This document shows positions 48,549 to 57,726 of a stretch of 64,000 bases of DNA, one piece after another. Both the position numbers and the translations under genes were made by a program. The stretch lies in contig CAVYXG010000005.1 in NCBI GenBank assembly GCA_963772375.1, forward strand, positions 1,302,001 to 1,366,000, given 5' to 3'. The DNA comes from DATBHM01 sp963772375. GTDB taxonomy: Bacteria > Actinomycetota > UBA4738 > JACQTL01. The notes beneath the pieces are model-generated. The model saw only the letters and a list, made by a program, of their open reading frames with translations, searched no databases and was not told where the DNA came from. Position 1 is the stretch's first letter, and the number at the start of each line of letters is the position of its first letter.

Positions 48549-49411
48549 CGCCGGCGCTGGTCGGGCCGGCATTGGCCGCGGGCGCCGTCGTCGCGATGTC
48601 CAACGCCGTGGGGGAGCGGCATCGTCGCCGGTTGCTCGTCCGGGCCGGGGCGGCCGGGGATACGGGTGCCTCGAGGCCAGCGGGCCTCCGCGCCTCGTTC
48701 GGAACGCTCCGGATCGCGGGGACACGGTCCCGATTCGCGCTGCCCGCCGCGCTCGGCGCGGCCGGGGCCGCGCTGGGCGCGGCGCTCGCGGGCGTGACCG
48801 GCACCGTCGCCGGCCTCGCCGCCGGCCTGTGGGTACCGCGGTGGCTCGCCCGGCGCCGTACGGCGAAACGGGACGCGCTGATCGAACAGCAACTGGCGGA
48901 TGCCATGGACGGGGTCGCGGCCGCGCTGCGGGCGGGGATGTCTCCATCGCAGGCCATCGCGTTCGCGTGCGAGGAGGGCGGGCCGCCGCTCGCCGACGGT
49001 CTCCGTGCGGTGATCGGGCGCGAGTCCCTCGGCATGCCGCTCGACGAGTCGCTCGAAGTGCTCGCCGGCGAGCAGGGAAGCGACGACGTTCGCCTCGCGG
49101 TCGCCGTGCTCCAGTTGCAGCACCGCGTGGGGGGCGACGCGCCGGCGGTCCTCGACGACGCGGTCCGCACGCTGCGTCAGCGGGTGGCCGCCGCCGCGGA
49201 GCTCCGCTCCCTGACCGCCCAGGCCCGGTTGTCGGGGACCATCCTCGGGCTGCTGCCGGTCGGGTTCTTCCTGTTCATGTCGTTCGTATCGCGGGGCGAG
49301 GTGTCCGGCGCGCTCTCCTCTCCGGTTGGCCTCGTCGCAATCGTCATCGGACTGCTCCTCGACGGCGGCGCCTTCCTGTGGATCCGCCATCTGCTCGGGA
49401 GCGGGTCGTGA
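48545..49411 (+). CDS. tadB: TadB pilus assembly membrane protein
   Basis: A 288-residue inner-membrane platform protein of the type II secretion F family. The T2SSF domain shows QLADAMDGVAAALRAGMSPSQAIAFACEEGGPPLADGLRAVI and LRQRVAAAAELRSLTAQARLSGTILGLLPVGFFLF. Membrane helices lie at about 60-100 and at the C-terminus. Overlaps tadA and tadC by 4 nt each. Confidence 0.88.
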   Translation: MTPALVGPALAAGAVVAMSNAVGERHRRRLLVRAGAAGDTGASRPAGLRASFGTLRIAGTRSRFALPAALGAAGAALGAALAGVTGTVAGLAAGLWVPRWLARRRTAKRDALIEQQLADAMDGVAAALRAGMSPSQAIAFACEEGGPPLADGLRAVIGRESLGMPLDESLEVLAGEQGSDDVRLAVAVLQLQHRVGGDAPAVLDDAVRTLRQRVAAAAELRSLTAQARLSGTILGLLPVGFFLFMSFVSRGEVSGALSSPVGLVAIVIGLLLDGGAFLWIRHLLGSGS

Positions 49412-50256
49412 TCGCCCTGTTCGACGGGCTCGCGCCCGCGGCGCTCGCCGGCTGCGCGGCATCGGCCGCCGTGGTTGCGCTGCGCCGCCGGGACCCCAAC
49501 GTCGCGGCGCGAATCCCTCGGCCGTCCACCGACGGCGTTGCGTGGCGCTTCGGTCTCCTGGACGCCGTCGGCAGCGCATCGTTGATCCGCCGGGTCGCGC
49601 GGGCAGACGTGAGTCGCGACCGGCTCGCTGCCTCGCACGTAGCGATTGGAGTGGACCGGTTCGTCGGGCTCAAGGCGGCCGCGGCGGCGGGTATTGCGGT
49701 CCTCTGCGTGCTGGGGCCTCCGCCGGTCCCGCTCATCGCCCCCGTCCTGGCGGCGGGAGCGTTGCTGCTTCCCGACCTCGCGCTGGCGAGGATGGCCCGT
49801 CGCCGGAGGGCCCGGATCGAGGCGCAGCTCCCCCAGTTTCTCGATCTGCTCGCGGCCGGGTCGACGGCGGGCCTCTCGGCCCTGCTGGCCCTCAGACGGG
49901 CCGCCGAGTCGGTGCGGAACCCGCTGGCCGAGGAGCTGCACCTGCTGCTCGAACGGGTCGACCTCGGGGCGAGGTGGCGGGAGGAGCTCCGCGACCTGGC
50001 GGAACGGCTCCGGCTCGGCGACCTCCGCAGGGCGGTCATGGCCATGACCCGGACCGAATCCCTGGGAACACCCCTCGCCGAGTCGCTCCGCCAGCACGCC
50101 GACGAGGTCCGCGAGGCAAGGCGAGCCGCCGCGGCCGAACGCGCCCGCAAGGCGCCCGTGAAGATGCTCTTCCCCCTCGTGTTCATGATTCTCCCCGCCT
50201 TCCTCCTCCTCACCGTGGTGCCGGTGCTGCTCTCGACGCTCCGGTCGGTCCGATGA
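49408..50256 (+). CDS. tadC: TadC pilus assembly membrane protein
   Basis: A 282-residue second T2SSF-type platform protein. RIEAQLPQFLDLLAAGSTAGLSALLALRRAAESVRNPLAEELHLLLERVDLG is the family core, and VKMLFPLVFMILPAFLLLTVVPVLL the C-terminal membrane helix. Starts at GTG 49408, which overlaps the tadB stop. It would form the membrane base with TadB. Confidence 0.85.
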   Translation: MIALFDGLAPAALAGCAASAAVVALRRRDPNVAARIPRPSTDGVAWRFGLLDAVGSASLIRRVARADVSRDRLAASHVAIGVDRFVGLKAAAAAGIAVLCVLGPPPVPLIAPVLAAGALLLPDLALARMARRRRARIEAQLPQFLDLLAAGSTAGLSALLALRRAAESVRNPLAEELHLLLERVDLGARWREELRDLAERLRLGDLRRAVMAMTRTESLGTPLAESLRQHADEVREARRAAAAERARKAPVKMLFPLVFMILPAFLLLTVVPVLLSTLRSVR

Positions 50257-50271
50257 GAGGAGGTGAACGCG

Positions 50272-50463
50272 ATGTTGCTCAAGCTCTACGTCCGCCTGCA
50301 GACGTTGTTCGTCAGGGAGGAGGGGCAGACGACCGCCGAGTACGCCCTCGTGATCCTGGCCGCCGTCGCCGTGGCGGTGGTCCTGATCGCCTGGGCCAAG
50401 TCCAGCGGCAAGCTGCCGGCGTTCTTCGACAAGATCATCGACAGCGTGTCCGGCAACGCCTGA
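50272..50463 (+). CDS. flp: Flp-type pilin
   Basis: A 63-residue type IVb prepilin. The leader ends EEG and the mature part begins QTTAEYALVILAAVAVAVVLIAW: cleavage after Gly, Glu at +5 and the Tyr next to it are the Flp signature. An AGGAGGTGA site 6 nt before ATG 50272 decides the start; GTG 50263 is less well placed. No prepilin peptidase (TadV/CpaA) gene is found in the operon; it must be elsewhere. Confidence 0.9.
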   Translation: MLLKLYVRLQTLFVREEGQTTAEYALVILAAVAVAVVLIAWAKSSGKLPAFFDKIIDSVSGNA

Positions 50464-50480
50464 CGGGTTCGAGCCGCCCG

Positions 50481-50885
50481 GTGTGGGCATGTCCCGCCGG
50501 CTCGCACCGGGAGCGGGGCTCCGCGACGCTCGAGTTCGCGATGGTTCTGCCGCTGCTGCTGATCGTCACGCTCGCGCTCGTGCAGGTCGGGCTGGTCGTC
50601 CGCGACCGGCTCGTGCTCGCCGACGCCGCCCGGGCCGGGGCCCGGGAGGCGGCCGTGACCGACGACGCCGGTGCGATCCGGGACGCGATCGAGCATGCGG
50701 CTGCGCCGCTCGCGACCGAGCGCCTCGAGGTTCAGGTCAACCGCGAGGGGGGCCGGGGGGCGGCGGTGACGGTCACGCTCGGGTACGCGGATCCGCCGTC
50801 GATCCCGGCGGTCGCCTGGCTGTTCCCATCCTCGATCCACCTGATCGCGTCGACCACCATGCGCCAGGAGTTCGGCGATGGGTAG
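50481..50885 (+). CDS. TadE-like pseudopilin
   Basis: A 134-residue protein with the TadE motif RGSATLEFAMVLPLLLIVTLALVQVGLVVRDRLVLADAARAGAREAA. The E at +5 after the expected cleavage Gly-Ser and the hydrophobic helix fit pseudopilins processed by the same peptidase as Flp. Starts at GTG 50481, 17 nt after flp; it lacks a clear ribosome site and may be coupled to flp. Confidence 0.8.
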   Translation: MWACPAGSHRERGSATLEFAMVLPLLLIVTLALVQVGLVVRDRLVLADAARAGAREAAVTDDAGAIRDAIEHAAAPLATERLEVQVNREGGRGAAVTVTLGYADPPSIPAVAWLFPSSIHLIASTTMRQEFGDG

Positions 50886-51312
50886 CGGCCGGCTCTCGGC
50901 GCCCTCCGGTCCCCGGCCGGACCCCCTGACTCGTGCGGAGCAGGACCGGGGCTCGGTTTCCGTGCTGGCTGCGGCGGTCATGCTGATGGTGGTCGTCATG
51001 GCACTGGCGACGGCGGACGTCGCCCGTGCCCTGTCGGCCGCTTCCCGGGCCCAGGCGGCCGCCGACGCCGCCGCCCTGGCGGCCGCCCAGGAGATCGTCG
51101 AACCGTCGTCGTCCGGCGAGACCCCGTCCCAGGCCGCAGCGCGGTTCGCGGGAGACAATGGCGCGGAGCTCGTCCGGTGCGACTGCGAATCCGGGGGAAC
51201 GCAGGCGGTCGCCACCGTTCGCGTCCGGATCGACGGGCTGCTCATCCTCCCCTCCGGCCGCGAGGTCACGGCCACGGCCCGGGCGGTGATCGACCTGACC
51301 GGCGAGTCCTGA
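50878..51312 (+). CDS. Rv3654c-like TadE-family protein
   Basis: A 144-residue protein with RGSVSVLAAAVMLMVVVMALATADVARALSAASRAQAAADAAALAAAQE, the hydrophobic helix and the Ala-rich continuation typical of the Rv3654c-like/TadG-like members in actinobacteria. It overlaps the preceding gene by 8 nt and ends the operon. Presence of this type supports an actinobacterial host. Confidence 0.82.
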   Translation: MGSGRLSAPSGPRPDPLTRAEQDRGSVSVLAAAVMLMVVVMALATADVARALSAASRAQAAADAAALAAAQEIVEPSSSGETPSQAAARFAGDNGAELVRCDCESGGTQAVATVRVRIDGLLILPSGREVTATARAVIDLTGES

Positions 51313-51327
51313 GGCCCCTCAGGGGCC
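51313..51327 (+). terminator. Hairpin directly after the Tad operon
   Basis: GGCCCCT (51313-51319) and AGGGGCC (51321-51327) can pair, beginning at the operon's last stop codon. There is no T-run, as is common for GC-rich actinobacteria. A loop of just one base means the innermost pairs must open. Confidence 0.4.
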
Positions 51328-51372
51328 CTGCGGTTTCGGCCGGTTGGGGGGTGCGAAGCGGGGACCGGACCG

Positions 51373-51378
51373 TAGAAT
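51373..51378 (+). promoter_or_regulatory. -10 box (TAGAAT) of the DUF5318 gene
   Basis: TAGAAT ends 9 nt before the GTG at 51388; transcription would begin about 2-3 nt before the start codon. This gives an essentially leaderless mRNA. A matching TAGGAT (51914-51919) precedes the GTG of the penicillin-binding protein gene. Confidence 0.5.
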
Positions 51379-51387
51379 GACCGGACT

Positions 51388-51807
51388 GTGAACAAAGCTG
51401 CCCGGCCACCGAAGCCCCTCCGAGGGGCCCGCCGCCCGTTCGGCGCGGTGGACTACACGCTGGCCAAGCGAGCGCTGCTGCGGGAGTTCCGAACCGGGCT
51501 GCTGTCGCGGCTCGACGTCTGCGACGCCCATCCCGAGCTCCTCCGGGCGGCCAAGTACGTCGGTCACAAGACGGACAAGGCCTGCCCGGTGTGCGGGAAG
51601 GAGGACCTCCGTCTCCTGGCGTACGTCTACGCCGACGACCTCCGGGCGGACAACGGCCGGGTCTGGGAGCTCTCCGAGGCCCTCAACGTGGCGGCCGCTC
51701 ACCGGGGCGGGGCCTGCTACGTCGTCGAGGTCTGCACCCGCTGCCACTGGAACCACCTCTCGCAGGCGTACACGGCCCGTCAGGCCGCGGCCGGGGGCCG
51801 CGGGTAG
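51388..51807 (+). CDS. DUF5318 family protein
   Basis: A 139-residue actinobacterial protein. VDYTLAKRALLREFRTGLLSRLDVCDAHPELLRAAKYVG, CPVCGKEDLRLLAYVYADDL and YVVEVCTRCHWNHLSQAY match the family, including two CxxC pairs that likely bind one zinc. It commonly lies just upstream of a bifunctional penicillin-binding protein gene, as here, so a role in the control of wall synthesis or transcription is suspected. Function unknown. Confidence 0.88.
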   Translation: MNKAARPPKPLRGARRPFGAVDYTLAKRALLREFRTGLLSRLDVCDAHPELLRAAKYVGHKTDKACPVCGKEDLRLLAYVYADDLRADNGRVWELSEALNVAAAHRGGACYVVEVCTRCHWNHLSQAYTARQAAAGGRG

Positions 51808-51850
51808 CGCCCCTGACGGTGCGGTTCGTCCGCCAGCCGAGGGACCTCCA

Positions 51851-51863
51851 ATGACGTCGTCAT
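51851..51863. promoter_or_regulatory. Palindrome ATGACG-T-CGTCAT between DUF5318 and the PBP gene
   Basis: A 6+1+6 bp perfect palindrome, 66 bp upstream of the PBP GTG and close to where a -35 or operator would be expected. Binding protein unknown. Confidence 0.35.
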
Positions 51864-51929
51864 CTCCACGATTCCATCGCACGGCTGCAGAGCTTGGTGA
51901 CCATGGCCGTGGGTAGGATGGCCTGAACC

Positions 51930-54569
51930 GTGGCCCCCAACACGTCGTTCTGGCGCTCCTCACGAGGCAAGCACGCGGCCGGCAGGAATGGCGGATCCTC
52001 GCAGCCCTCCAGCGCCGGCTCGGCAAACGCGCGCGCCGCAGCCGCGCCGGGGCGCGTCGCTCCGAAGACCTCCGCCGCGAGCACATCGGCCCCCGCTGCC
52101 GCGAGCGGCGCCGCGGGAGCGAAGCAACCCTCGACCGGTTCGTCGCGCGGCGCCACCTCGGGGAGCGCTTCCCAGAGCCGGCGCGCGGGAACCCGGCGCG
52201 CATCCCCCACCAAGGCCCCCGCCGGCAAACCCGGGGCCGGCAAGACCGGCGGGGGAAAGTCCGCCGGCAAGCAGGGCCAGAAGGGTCCGGGTGGTCCGAA
52301 GGGCCCCAACGCAGGCAACGGCCGCGCCACCAACGGCAAGCGCACCGCCCGCCGCAAACGTGGGTTCTTCCGCCGGTGGTGGTGGGTGTTCGTCGCGGTC
52401 CCCCTGGTCCTGATCCTCGCCCTCGTCGGGACCCTGCTGTACGCCTACGGGCACATCCAGATCCCCGACGCCCCGCCGGCCGCGCAGACGACGTTCATCT
52501 TCGACCGGCACGGGAACAAGATCGCCGAGTTCCATGCCTCGGTGAACCGCACCAGCATCTCGTTGAAGCGGGTTCCGATCGCCCTGCAGAACGCGGTCAT
52601 CGACACGGAGGACAAGGACTACTACCACCATGGCGGCATCAGCGTGACCGGCATCGTCCGGGCCGCGTGGGAGGACCTCGTCCACCACGGTGCCGTCCAG
52701 GGTGGCTCCACGATCACGCAGCAGTACGTGAAGAACGTCTACACGGGGGCCGAGCGCTCCATCTTCCGCAAGGTCAAGGAGGCGCTCCTCGCCATCAAGC
52801 TGGAACACAAGTACACGAAGCAGCAGATCCTCGAGAAGTACCTGAACACGATCTACTTCGGCCACGGCGCATATGGCGTGGAGGCCGCGTCGCAGACCTA
52901 CTTCTGCCATTCGGCGGCGCAGGACAACGTGCTCGAGTCGGCCACGCTCGCGGCGATGATCGCCTCGCCGGGGACGTTCGACCCGATCGACCACCCCGAC
53001 GTCACGCAGACGCGACGGAACTACGTCCTCGACCAGATGGTCCAGCAGGGTCATCTCGATTCGGCCAAGGCCGCCCAGCTCAAGCAACAGAGGGTCCACC
53101 CCTGCCGGAACAACAACCAGGCCACCCCGTACGCGTACTTCATGGACTACACGCGGCAGTGGCTCCTGCGGAACCCCGACTTCGGCGACCAGGCCACCTA
53201 CGCCGGCGGGCTCCGCGTCTACACGAGCCTGGACCAGAACATGCAGAAGGCCGCCCAGGCCGCGGTGGCGGACAACCTGTCCTCCAAGGGTGATCCGAGC
53301 GCCGCGCTCGTGGCCATCGACCCCCGCACCGGCGAGATCCGCGCCATGGTCGGCGGTCCGGACCCCAACCAGCTCACGAACGACCAGAACCTGGCCGTCG
53401 CGCCGTCCCGCCGGCAGGCCGGCTCGGCGTTCAAGCCGTTCACGCTCACGGCCGCCATGGAACAGGGCTACAGCCTGTCCTCGTATTGGAGCGGCCCGGC
53501 GCAGATCACGATCCCCGACCGGGAGTGCTACACGACCGACCCCGACACCGGCCAGTACGGCCCGTGGACGCTCTCCAACGCCGCCGACGAGGAGTCGGGG
53601 ACCTTCCAGCTGGCCGACGCCACCGCGTTCTCCGTCAACACCGTGTTCGCCCAGCTCGTCGTCGCGCTGAACAAGGGCCCCCAGGACGTCGTGACCGCCG
53701 CGCATGATCTCGGCATCGACAGCCCGCTCCACAAGGTGTGCTCGATCACGCTGGGGACGCAGGAGGTCTCGCCCCTCGAGATGACGCGGGCGTACGCGAC
53801 GCTCGCCGACCACGGCGTCCGGCACTCCGCCACCCCCGTCTCGGAGATCCGCGGCCCCGACAACAAGCGGGTGTTGGAGACCGCCGACGCCAAGGGCGAC
53901 CGCGCCATCCCCGCGAACGACGCCGACCTCGTCACCTACGCCCTGCAGCGGGTCGTCCGGTACGGGACCGGCACGGCCGCCTCGCTCGGGAGCCGGCCGG
54001 TCGCCGGCAAGACCGGGACGACGAACAACGAGTCGAACGCCTGGTTCTGCGGGTACGTCCCGCAGCTCGCCACGTGTGTGTGGGTCGGCTATCCCAGCGG
54101 GAACAAGCCGATGCACGACATCGAGGGCGTCTCCGACGTGTTCGGCGGCACGATCCCCGCATCGATCTGGCACGACTTCATGACGCAGGCCACGGCGGAC
54201 ATGCCCATCCAGGACTTCACCACGCCCAGCTTCAACGACAACCTGAAGCCCGGCCCGGTCTCTTCGCCGACCCCGACGCCCAGCCCCTCGCCGTCCCCCT
54301 CGCCCTCGCCGTCCCCCTCGCCCTCGCCGTCCCCCTCGCCGAGTCCACCGCCGCCCAGTCCCTCGCCCTCGCCGAGCCCCCCGCCGCCCAGTCCCTCGCC
54401 CTCGCCCCCGCCGACGTCGGAGCCACCGCCGACGTCGGAGCCGCCGCCGACCACGGCGCCCTCGCCCACCACGGCGAAGACACCGAGCCCCACGGCCAAG
54501 GGCACCGGCGGGGGAGGCGGGCTCCTGGCCGGCGGGCGGGCGCGGGCTCGAGCTCCCGGCCGCCGCTGA
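51930..54569 (+). CDS. Class A penicillin-binding protein (bifunctional transglycosylase/transpeptidase)
   Basis: An 879-residue enzyme that polymerises glycan from lipid II and crosslinks peptides. Order: a 150-residue basic Ala/Gly/Lys-rich cytosolic part, membrane helix (VFVAVPLVLILALVGTLLYAYG), GT51 domain with the catalytic Glu in VIDTEDKDYYHHGG and QGGSTITQQYVKN, and transpeptidase domain with SxxK (Ser499 in AGSAFKPF), SxN (SVN) and KTGTTN. The C-terminal 95 residues are Ser/Pro repeats (PSPSP..., then PPTSEPP) with no PASTA domain; they would run through the wall. The DNA of the tail is a tandem repeat (about 54280-54400). Start GTG 51930, near-leaderless after TAGGAT (51914). Confidence 0.95.
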   Translation: MAPNTSFWRSSRGKHAAGRNGGSSQPSSAGSANARAAAAPGRVAPKTSAASTSAPAAASGAAGAKQPSTGSSRGATSGSASQSRRAGTRRASPTKAPAGKPGAGKTGGGKSAGKQGQKGPGGPKGPNAGNGRATNGKRTARRKRGFFRRWWWVFVAVPLVLILALVGTLLYAYGHIQIPDAPPAAQTTFIFDRHGNKIAEFHASVNRTSISLKRVPIALQNAVIDTEDKDYYHHGGISVTGIVRAAWEDLVHHGAVQGGSTITQQYVKNVYTGAERSIFRKVKEALLAIKLEHKYTKQQILEKYLNTIYFGHGAYGVEAASQTYFCHSAAQDNVLESATLAAMIASPGTFDPIDHPDVTQTRRNYVLDQMVQQGHLDSAKAAQLKQQRVHPCRNNNQATPYAYFMDYTRQWLLRNPDFGDQATYAGGLRVYTSLDQNMQKAAQAAVADNLSSKGDPSAALVAIDPRTGEIRAMVGGPDPNQLTNDQNLAVAPSRRQAGSAFKPFTLTAAMEQGYSLSSYWSGPAQITIPDRECYTTDPDTGQYGPWTLSNAADEESGTFQLADATAFSVNTVFAQLVVALNKGPQDVVTAAHDLGIDSPLHKVCSITLGTQEVSPLEMTRAYATLADHGVRHSATPVSEIRGPDNKRVLETADAKGDRAIPANDADLVTYALQRVVRYGTGTAASLGSRPVAGKTGTTNNESNAWFCGYVPQLATCVWVGYPSGNKPMHDIEGVSDVFGGTIPASIWHDFMTQATADMPIQDFTTPSFNDNLKPGPVSSPTPTPSPSPSPSPSPSPSPSPSPSPSPPPPSPSPSPSPPPPSPSPSPPPTSEPPPTSEPPPTTAPSPTTAKTPSPTAKGTGGGGGLLAGGRARARAPGRR

Positions 54570-54574
54570 TCCGG

Positions 54575-56782
54575 TCAGGCCAGCGCGCGCTGGTTCCTCG
54601 GCACGCCGGTGTCGATCGGCAGCGTGGCCACGATCGAGGTTCCCTGACCCGGAGCCGAGCGCACCATGAACGAGCCGTTCGCCAGCTCGGTCCGTTCGCG
54701 CATCGATGCAAGCCCCACGCGCCCGGCGCGCAGGAAGTCGCGGGCCCGGTTCGCGTCGAACCCGAGTCCGTCGTCCGTGATCTCGATGCGGAGGCTGCCG
54801 GCCACGGCCTCGACGTGGACGCTCAGCTCGTTCGCCTCGGAGTGCTTGCCGGCGTTGGTCAGCGCCTCCTGCACCACGCGGTACGCGAGGGTCTCCATGT
54901 CCGGTGGCACGTCGACCAGCGACCGCGCCGAGAAGCGGGTCTTCACGCCCGTCTCCCGCCCGAACCGCGCGAGAATCTCCCGGAGCGCCGGCACGAGCCC
55001 CCGCTCGTCGAGCACCGGAGGTCGCATGTCGGACATGAGCCGGCGGAGGCTCTCGCCCTCCTCGGCCAGCTCCTCACGGATCTTCTCGAGCGTGGCGGCC
55101 GCCTTCTCGATCTGGCCGTTGCGGATCATCATCAGCACGGCCTCCAGGGACAGCGACGCCGCCGACACGCCCTGGACTGGGCCGTCGTGGAGGTCCCTGG
55201 CCATGCGGTTGCGTTCGGACTCGATGGCGGCGTTCGTCCGCTGCAGCAGGCGGGTGCGGTCCTCGTCGCGGTCCTGCAGAAACTGCAGCAGCGAACGGAT
55301 CGTCTGGTCGGCGACCCGGGCCGCGGTCACGTCGCGGACGACGAGGAGCTCGCCGTTGCCGGGGACCTGGCTGGTCCGTGCCTCGAGGTGGAGGTCCTGC
55401 CCCCGCCGTGGAAGCGTCGCCTTCCCCGTCTCGGGGAGATCGATCAGCGACTCGCCGCCCTCGACCAGACCGCCGAGGCGTTCCCATGCGGCGTCGATCA
55501 CCTGGTCGTGACTGAGCCCGAGCATCGAGCAGAACGCCTCGTTCGCCCGCCGGATGAACCGGCCCTCGTCGAGCTCCACGATCCCGTCGGCGGCGGCCTC
55601 GAACAGCAGGCGGAGGCGTTCCTCCGAGGCCGACAGCGATCGGTGGACCTCGCGAAGGCGGGCGAGCGCCGCGTCGGCGTCGTCGAGCGCCGTCGCCTTC
55701 TCGGCGAGCGCGCGGGCGACCTCCTCGGCGTTGCGGGTGGACGTGATCTGGTTGAGCACGATGCGGGCGGCGACGGCGCCCCCGAGCAGGCCGATGGCGA
55801 CCGACGTCTCCAGCTGGGTCGCCTGGTGGTGCAGCCCGGTGAGCGCGACGAACCCCAGGCTCGCGCACGCCGCCCCCACGGCGATGGCCGTCAGGAGCGC
55901 CCGCCCCCAACGGGAGGTCGGATGGGCGGGCTCCGCCGGGACGAGGCGCGGCTCCGCCCACAGCAGGGCCGCCAGGAACAGCGCACCGATCCCCACCGGG
56001 AGGTCGATGAGACCGTCCCCCGGGACGAACGCCCCCCGGAACCATTGGAACCCGAACCCCAGCCCGGCGGCGCCGAAGCTCGCCAGCGCGAGACACAGCC
56101 CGACGTGGACCGGCGAGGGGAGCCACATCGCGAGCGCCGTCCAGGCGATCATCCCGGTCATCACGACGGCGGTCCACACGATCACCGAGGCGGTGACCAG
56201 GGGGGTGACGGGCTGGTCGGGGCGCATCACCAGGTAGACCAGGGTGCCGAGCGCCGCGGCGAGCAGCACGACGTCGGCCAGCACGTCGCGCCGGTCCTCG
56301 GGCGGGAAGTGATCGGCCAGTTCGCTCCGGAACAGCGGGACCAGCAGGATCCCCATCCCGATCACCGCGACGTCGATCCAGCCGCTCGGTCCGTAGGCGG
56401 CGGTCGGAGAGTGGACGACCGCCAGGACGAGGAACCCGACCTGCACCAGCGCCAGGGCCGCGAGTGCGATGCCGAACCGACGAGTGGACGCCCACGCGTC
56501 CGACCGGCGGGCGCACCAGAAGACCACCCAGGCGGCGATGCCGGTCGCGAATGCGCCGCTCGCCGGCGAGATCACGGCGCGCGAGGCGATGTCGGACGGC
56601 ATCCGTAGGTGCGCGACCACCAGGACGACCGCCCCGACCGCCAGCAGGGCGAGCGGCATGGGGGAGGGCGACGCACGTTCCACGGATGCCCCACTGTGCC
56701 GCCGCCAAGCGGCCACCGGCATCGGCTGATCGGCCTCCCCCTCGGGCGTTCCCCGTCGGGTCCCCTCGGGTGATGTGCGCAT
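54575..56782 (-). CDS. Membrane sensor histidine kinase (NarL-type, PAS domain)
   Basis: A 735-residue kinase. The first 300 residues carry about eight membrane helices (MASE-like sensor; AVVLVVAHLRMPSDIASRA to LGFVALTGL), followed by a coiled coil, a PAS domain (about 390-500: RLLFEAAADGIVELDEGRFIRRANEAFCSMLG), HisKA_3 with the phospho-acceptor His in ERNRMARDLHDGPVQGVSAASL, and HATPase_c (YRVVQEALTNAGKH, DDGLGFD, GLASMRERTELANG). It is located 109 nt downstream of the response regulator on the same strand and surely pairs with it. ATG 56782 is the start chosen; an upstream in-frame GTG at 56851 is possible. Confidence 0.9.
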   Translation of the reverse strand: MRTSPEGTRRGTPEGEADQPMPVAAWRRHSGASVERASPSPMPLALLAVGAVVLVVAHLRMPSDIASRAVISPASGAFATGIAAWVVFWCARRSDAWASTRRFGIALAALALVQVGFLVLAVVHSPTAAYGPSGWIDVAVIGMGILLVPLFRSELADHFPPEDRRDVLADVVLLAAALGTLVYLVMRPDQPVTPLVTASVIVWTAVVMTGMIAWTALAMWLPSPVHVGLCLALASFGAAGLGFGFQWFRGAFVPGDGLIDLPVGIGALFLAALLWAEPRLVPAEPAHPTSRWGRALLTAIAVGAACASLGFVALTGLHHQATQLETSVAIGLLGGAVAARIVLNQITSTRNAEEVARALAEKATALDDADAALARLREVHRSLSASEERLRLLFEAAADGIVELDEGRFIRRANEAFCSMLGLSHDQVIDAAWERLGGLVEGGESLIDLPETGKATLPRRGQDLHLEARTSQVPGNGELLVVRDVTAARVADQTIRSLLQFLQDRDEDRTRLLQRTNAAIESERNRMARDLHDGPVQGVSAASLSLEAVLMMIRNGQIEKAAATLEKIREELAEEGESLRRLMSDMRPPVLDERGLVPALREILARFGRETGVKTRFSARSLVDVPPDMETLAYRVVQEALTNAGKHSEANELSVHVEAVAGSLRIEITDDGLGFDANRARDFLRAGRVGLASMRERTELANGSFMVRSAPGQGTSIVATLPIDTGVPRNQRALA

Positions 56783-56891
56783 GGCTCGTTTCCGACTATC
56801 GGCGCGTGCCGTGCCCGGCTGGAGCCCCGGATGCGGCGCAGGCGTGCGCACGGCGGGGACGACGGGATGGATGCGCCTCAGGCGCCGGGTG

Positions 56892-57578
<687 letters not shown>

Positions 57579-57674
57579 GATTCTAGGTTCGGCACGCGAC
57601 GCACGGAAGTTGAAGGCCATTTCGGGGAATTGTCACTCCCTGATCGGGGGTGTTCGAGCGGCTTCCGGCCGGTC

Positions 57675-57698
57675 GGCGGGCCCCGACGAGGGCCCGCC
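57675..57698 (-). terminator. Terminator-like hairpin after the mannosyltransferase gene
   Basis: GGCGGGCCC (57675-57683) and GGGCCCGCC (57690-57698) form a perfect 9-bp stem with a 6-nt loop, starting 29 nt after the stop of the gene at 57727. There is no T-run, as is common in high-GC actinobacteria. It would end the surface operon on the minus strand. Confidence 0.55.
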
Positions 57699-57726
57699 GT
57701 GGCTCGCGACGCCCGATCCGTCGCGA

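Noticed and set aside
54280..54400. Tandem DNA repeats that resemble a short-repeat array
   Set aside because: They code the Ser/Pro tail of the penicillin-binding protein in frame; there are no spacers as in a CRISPR array.
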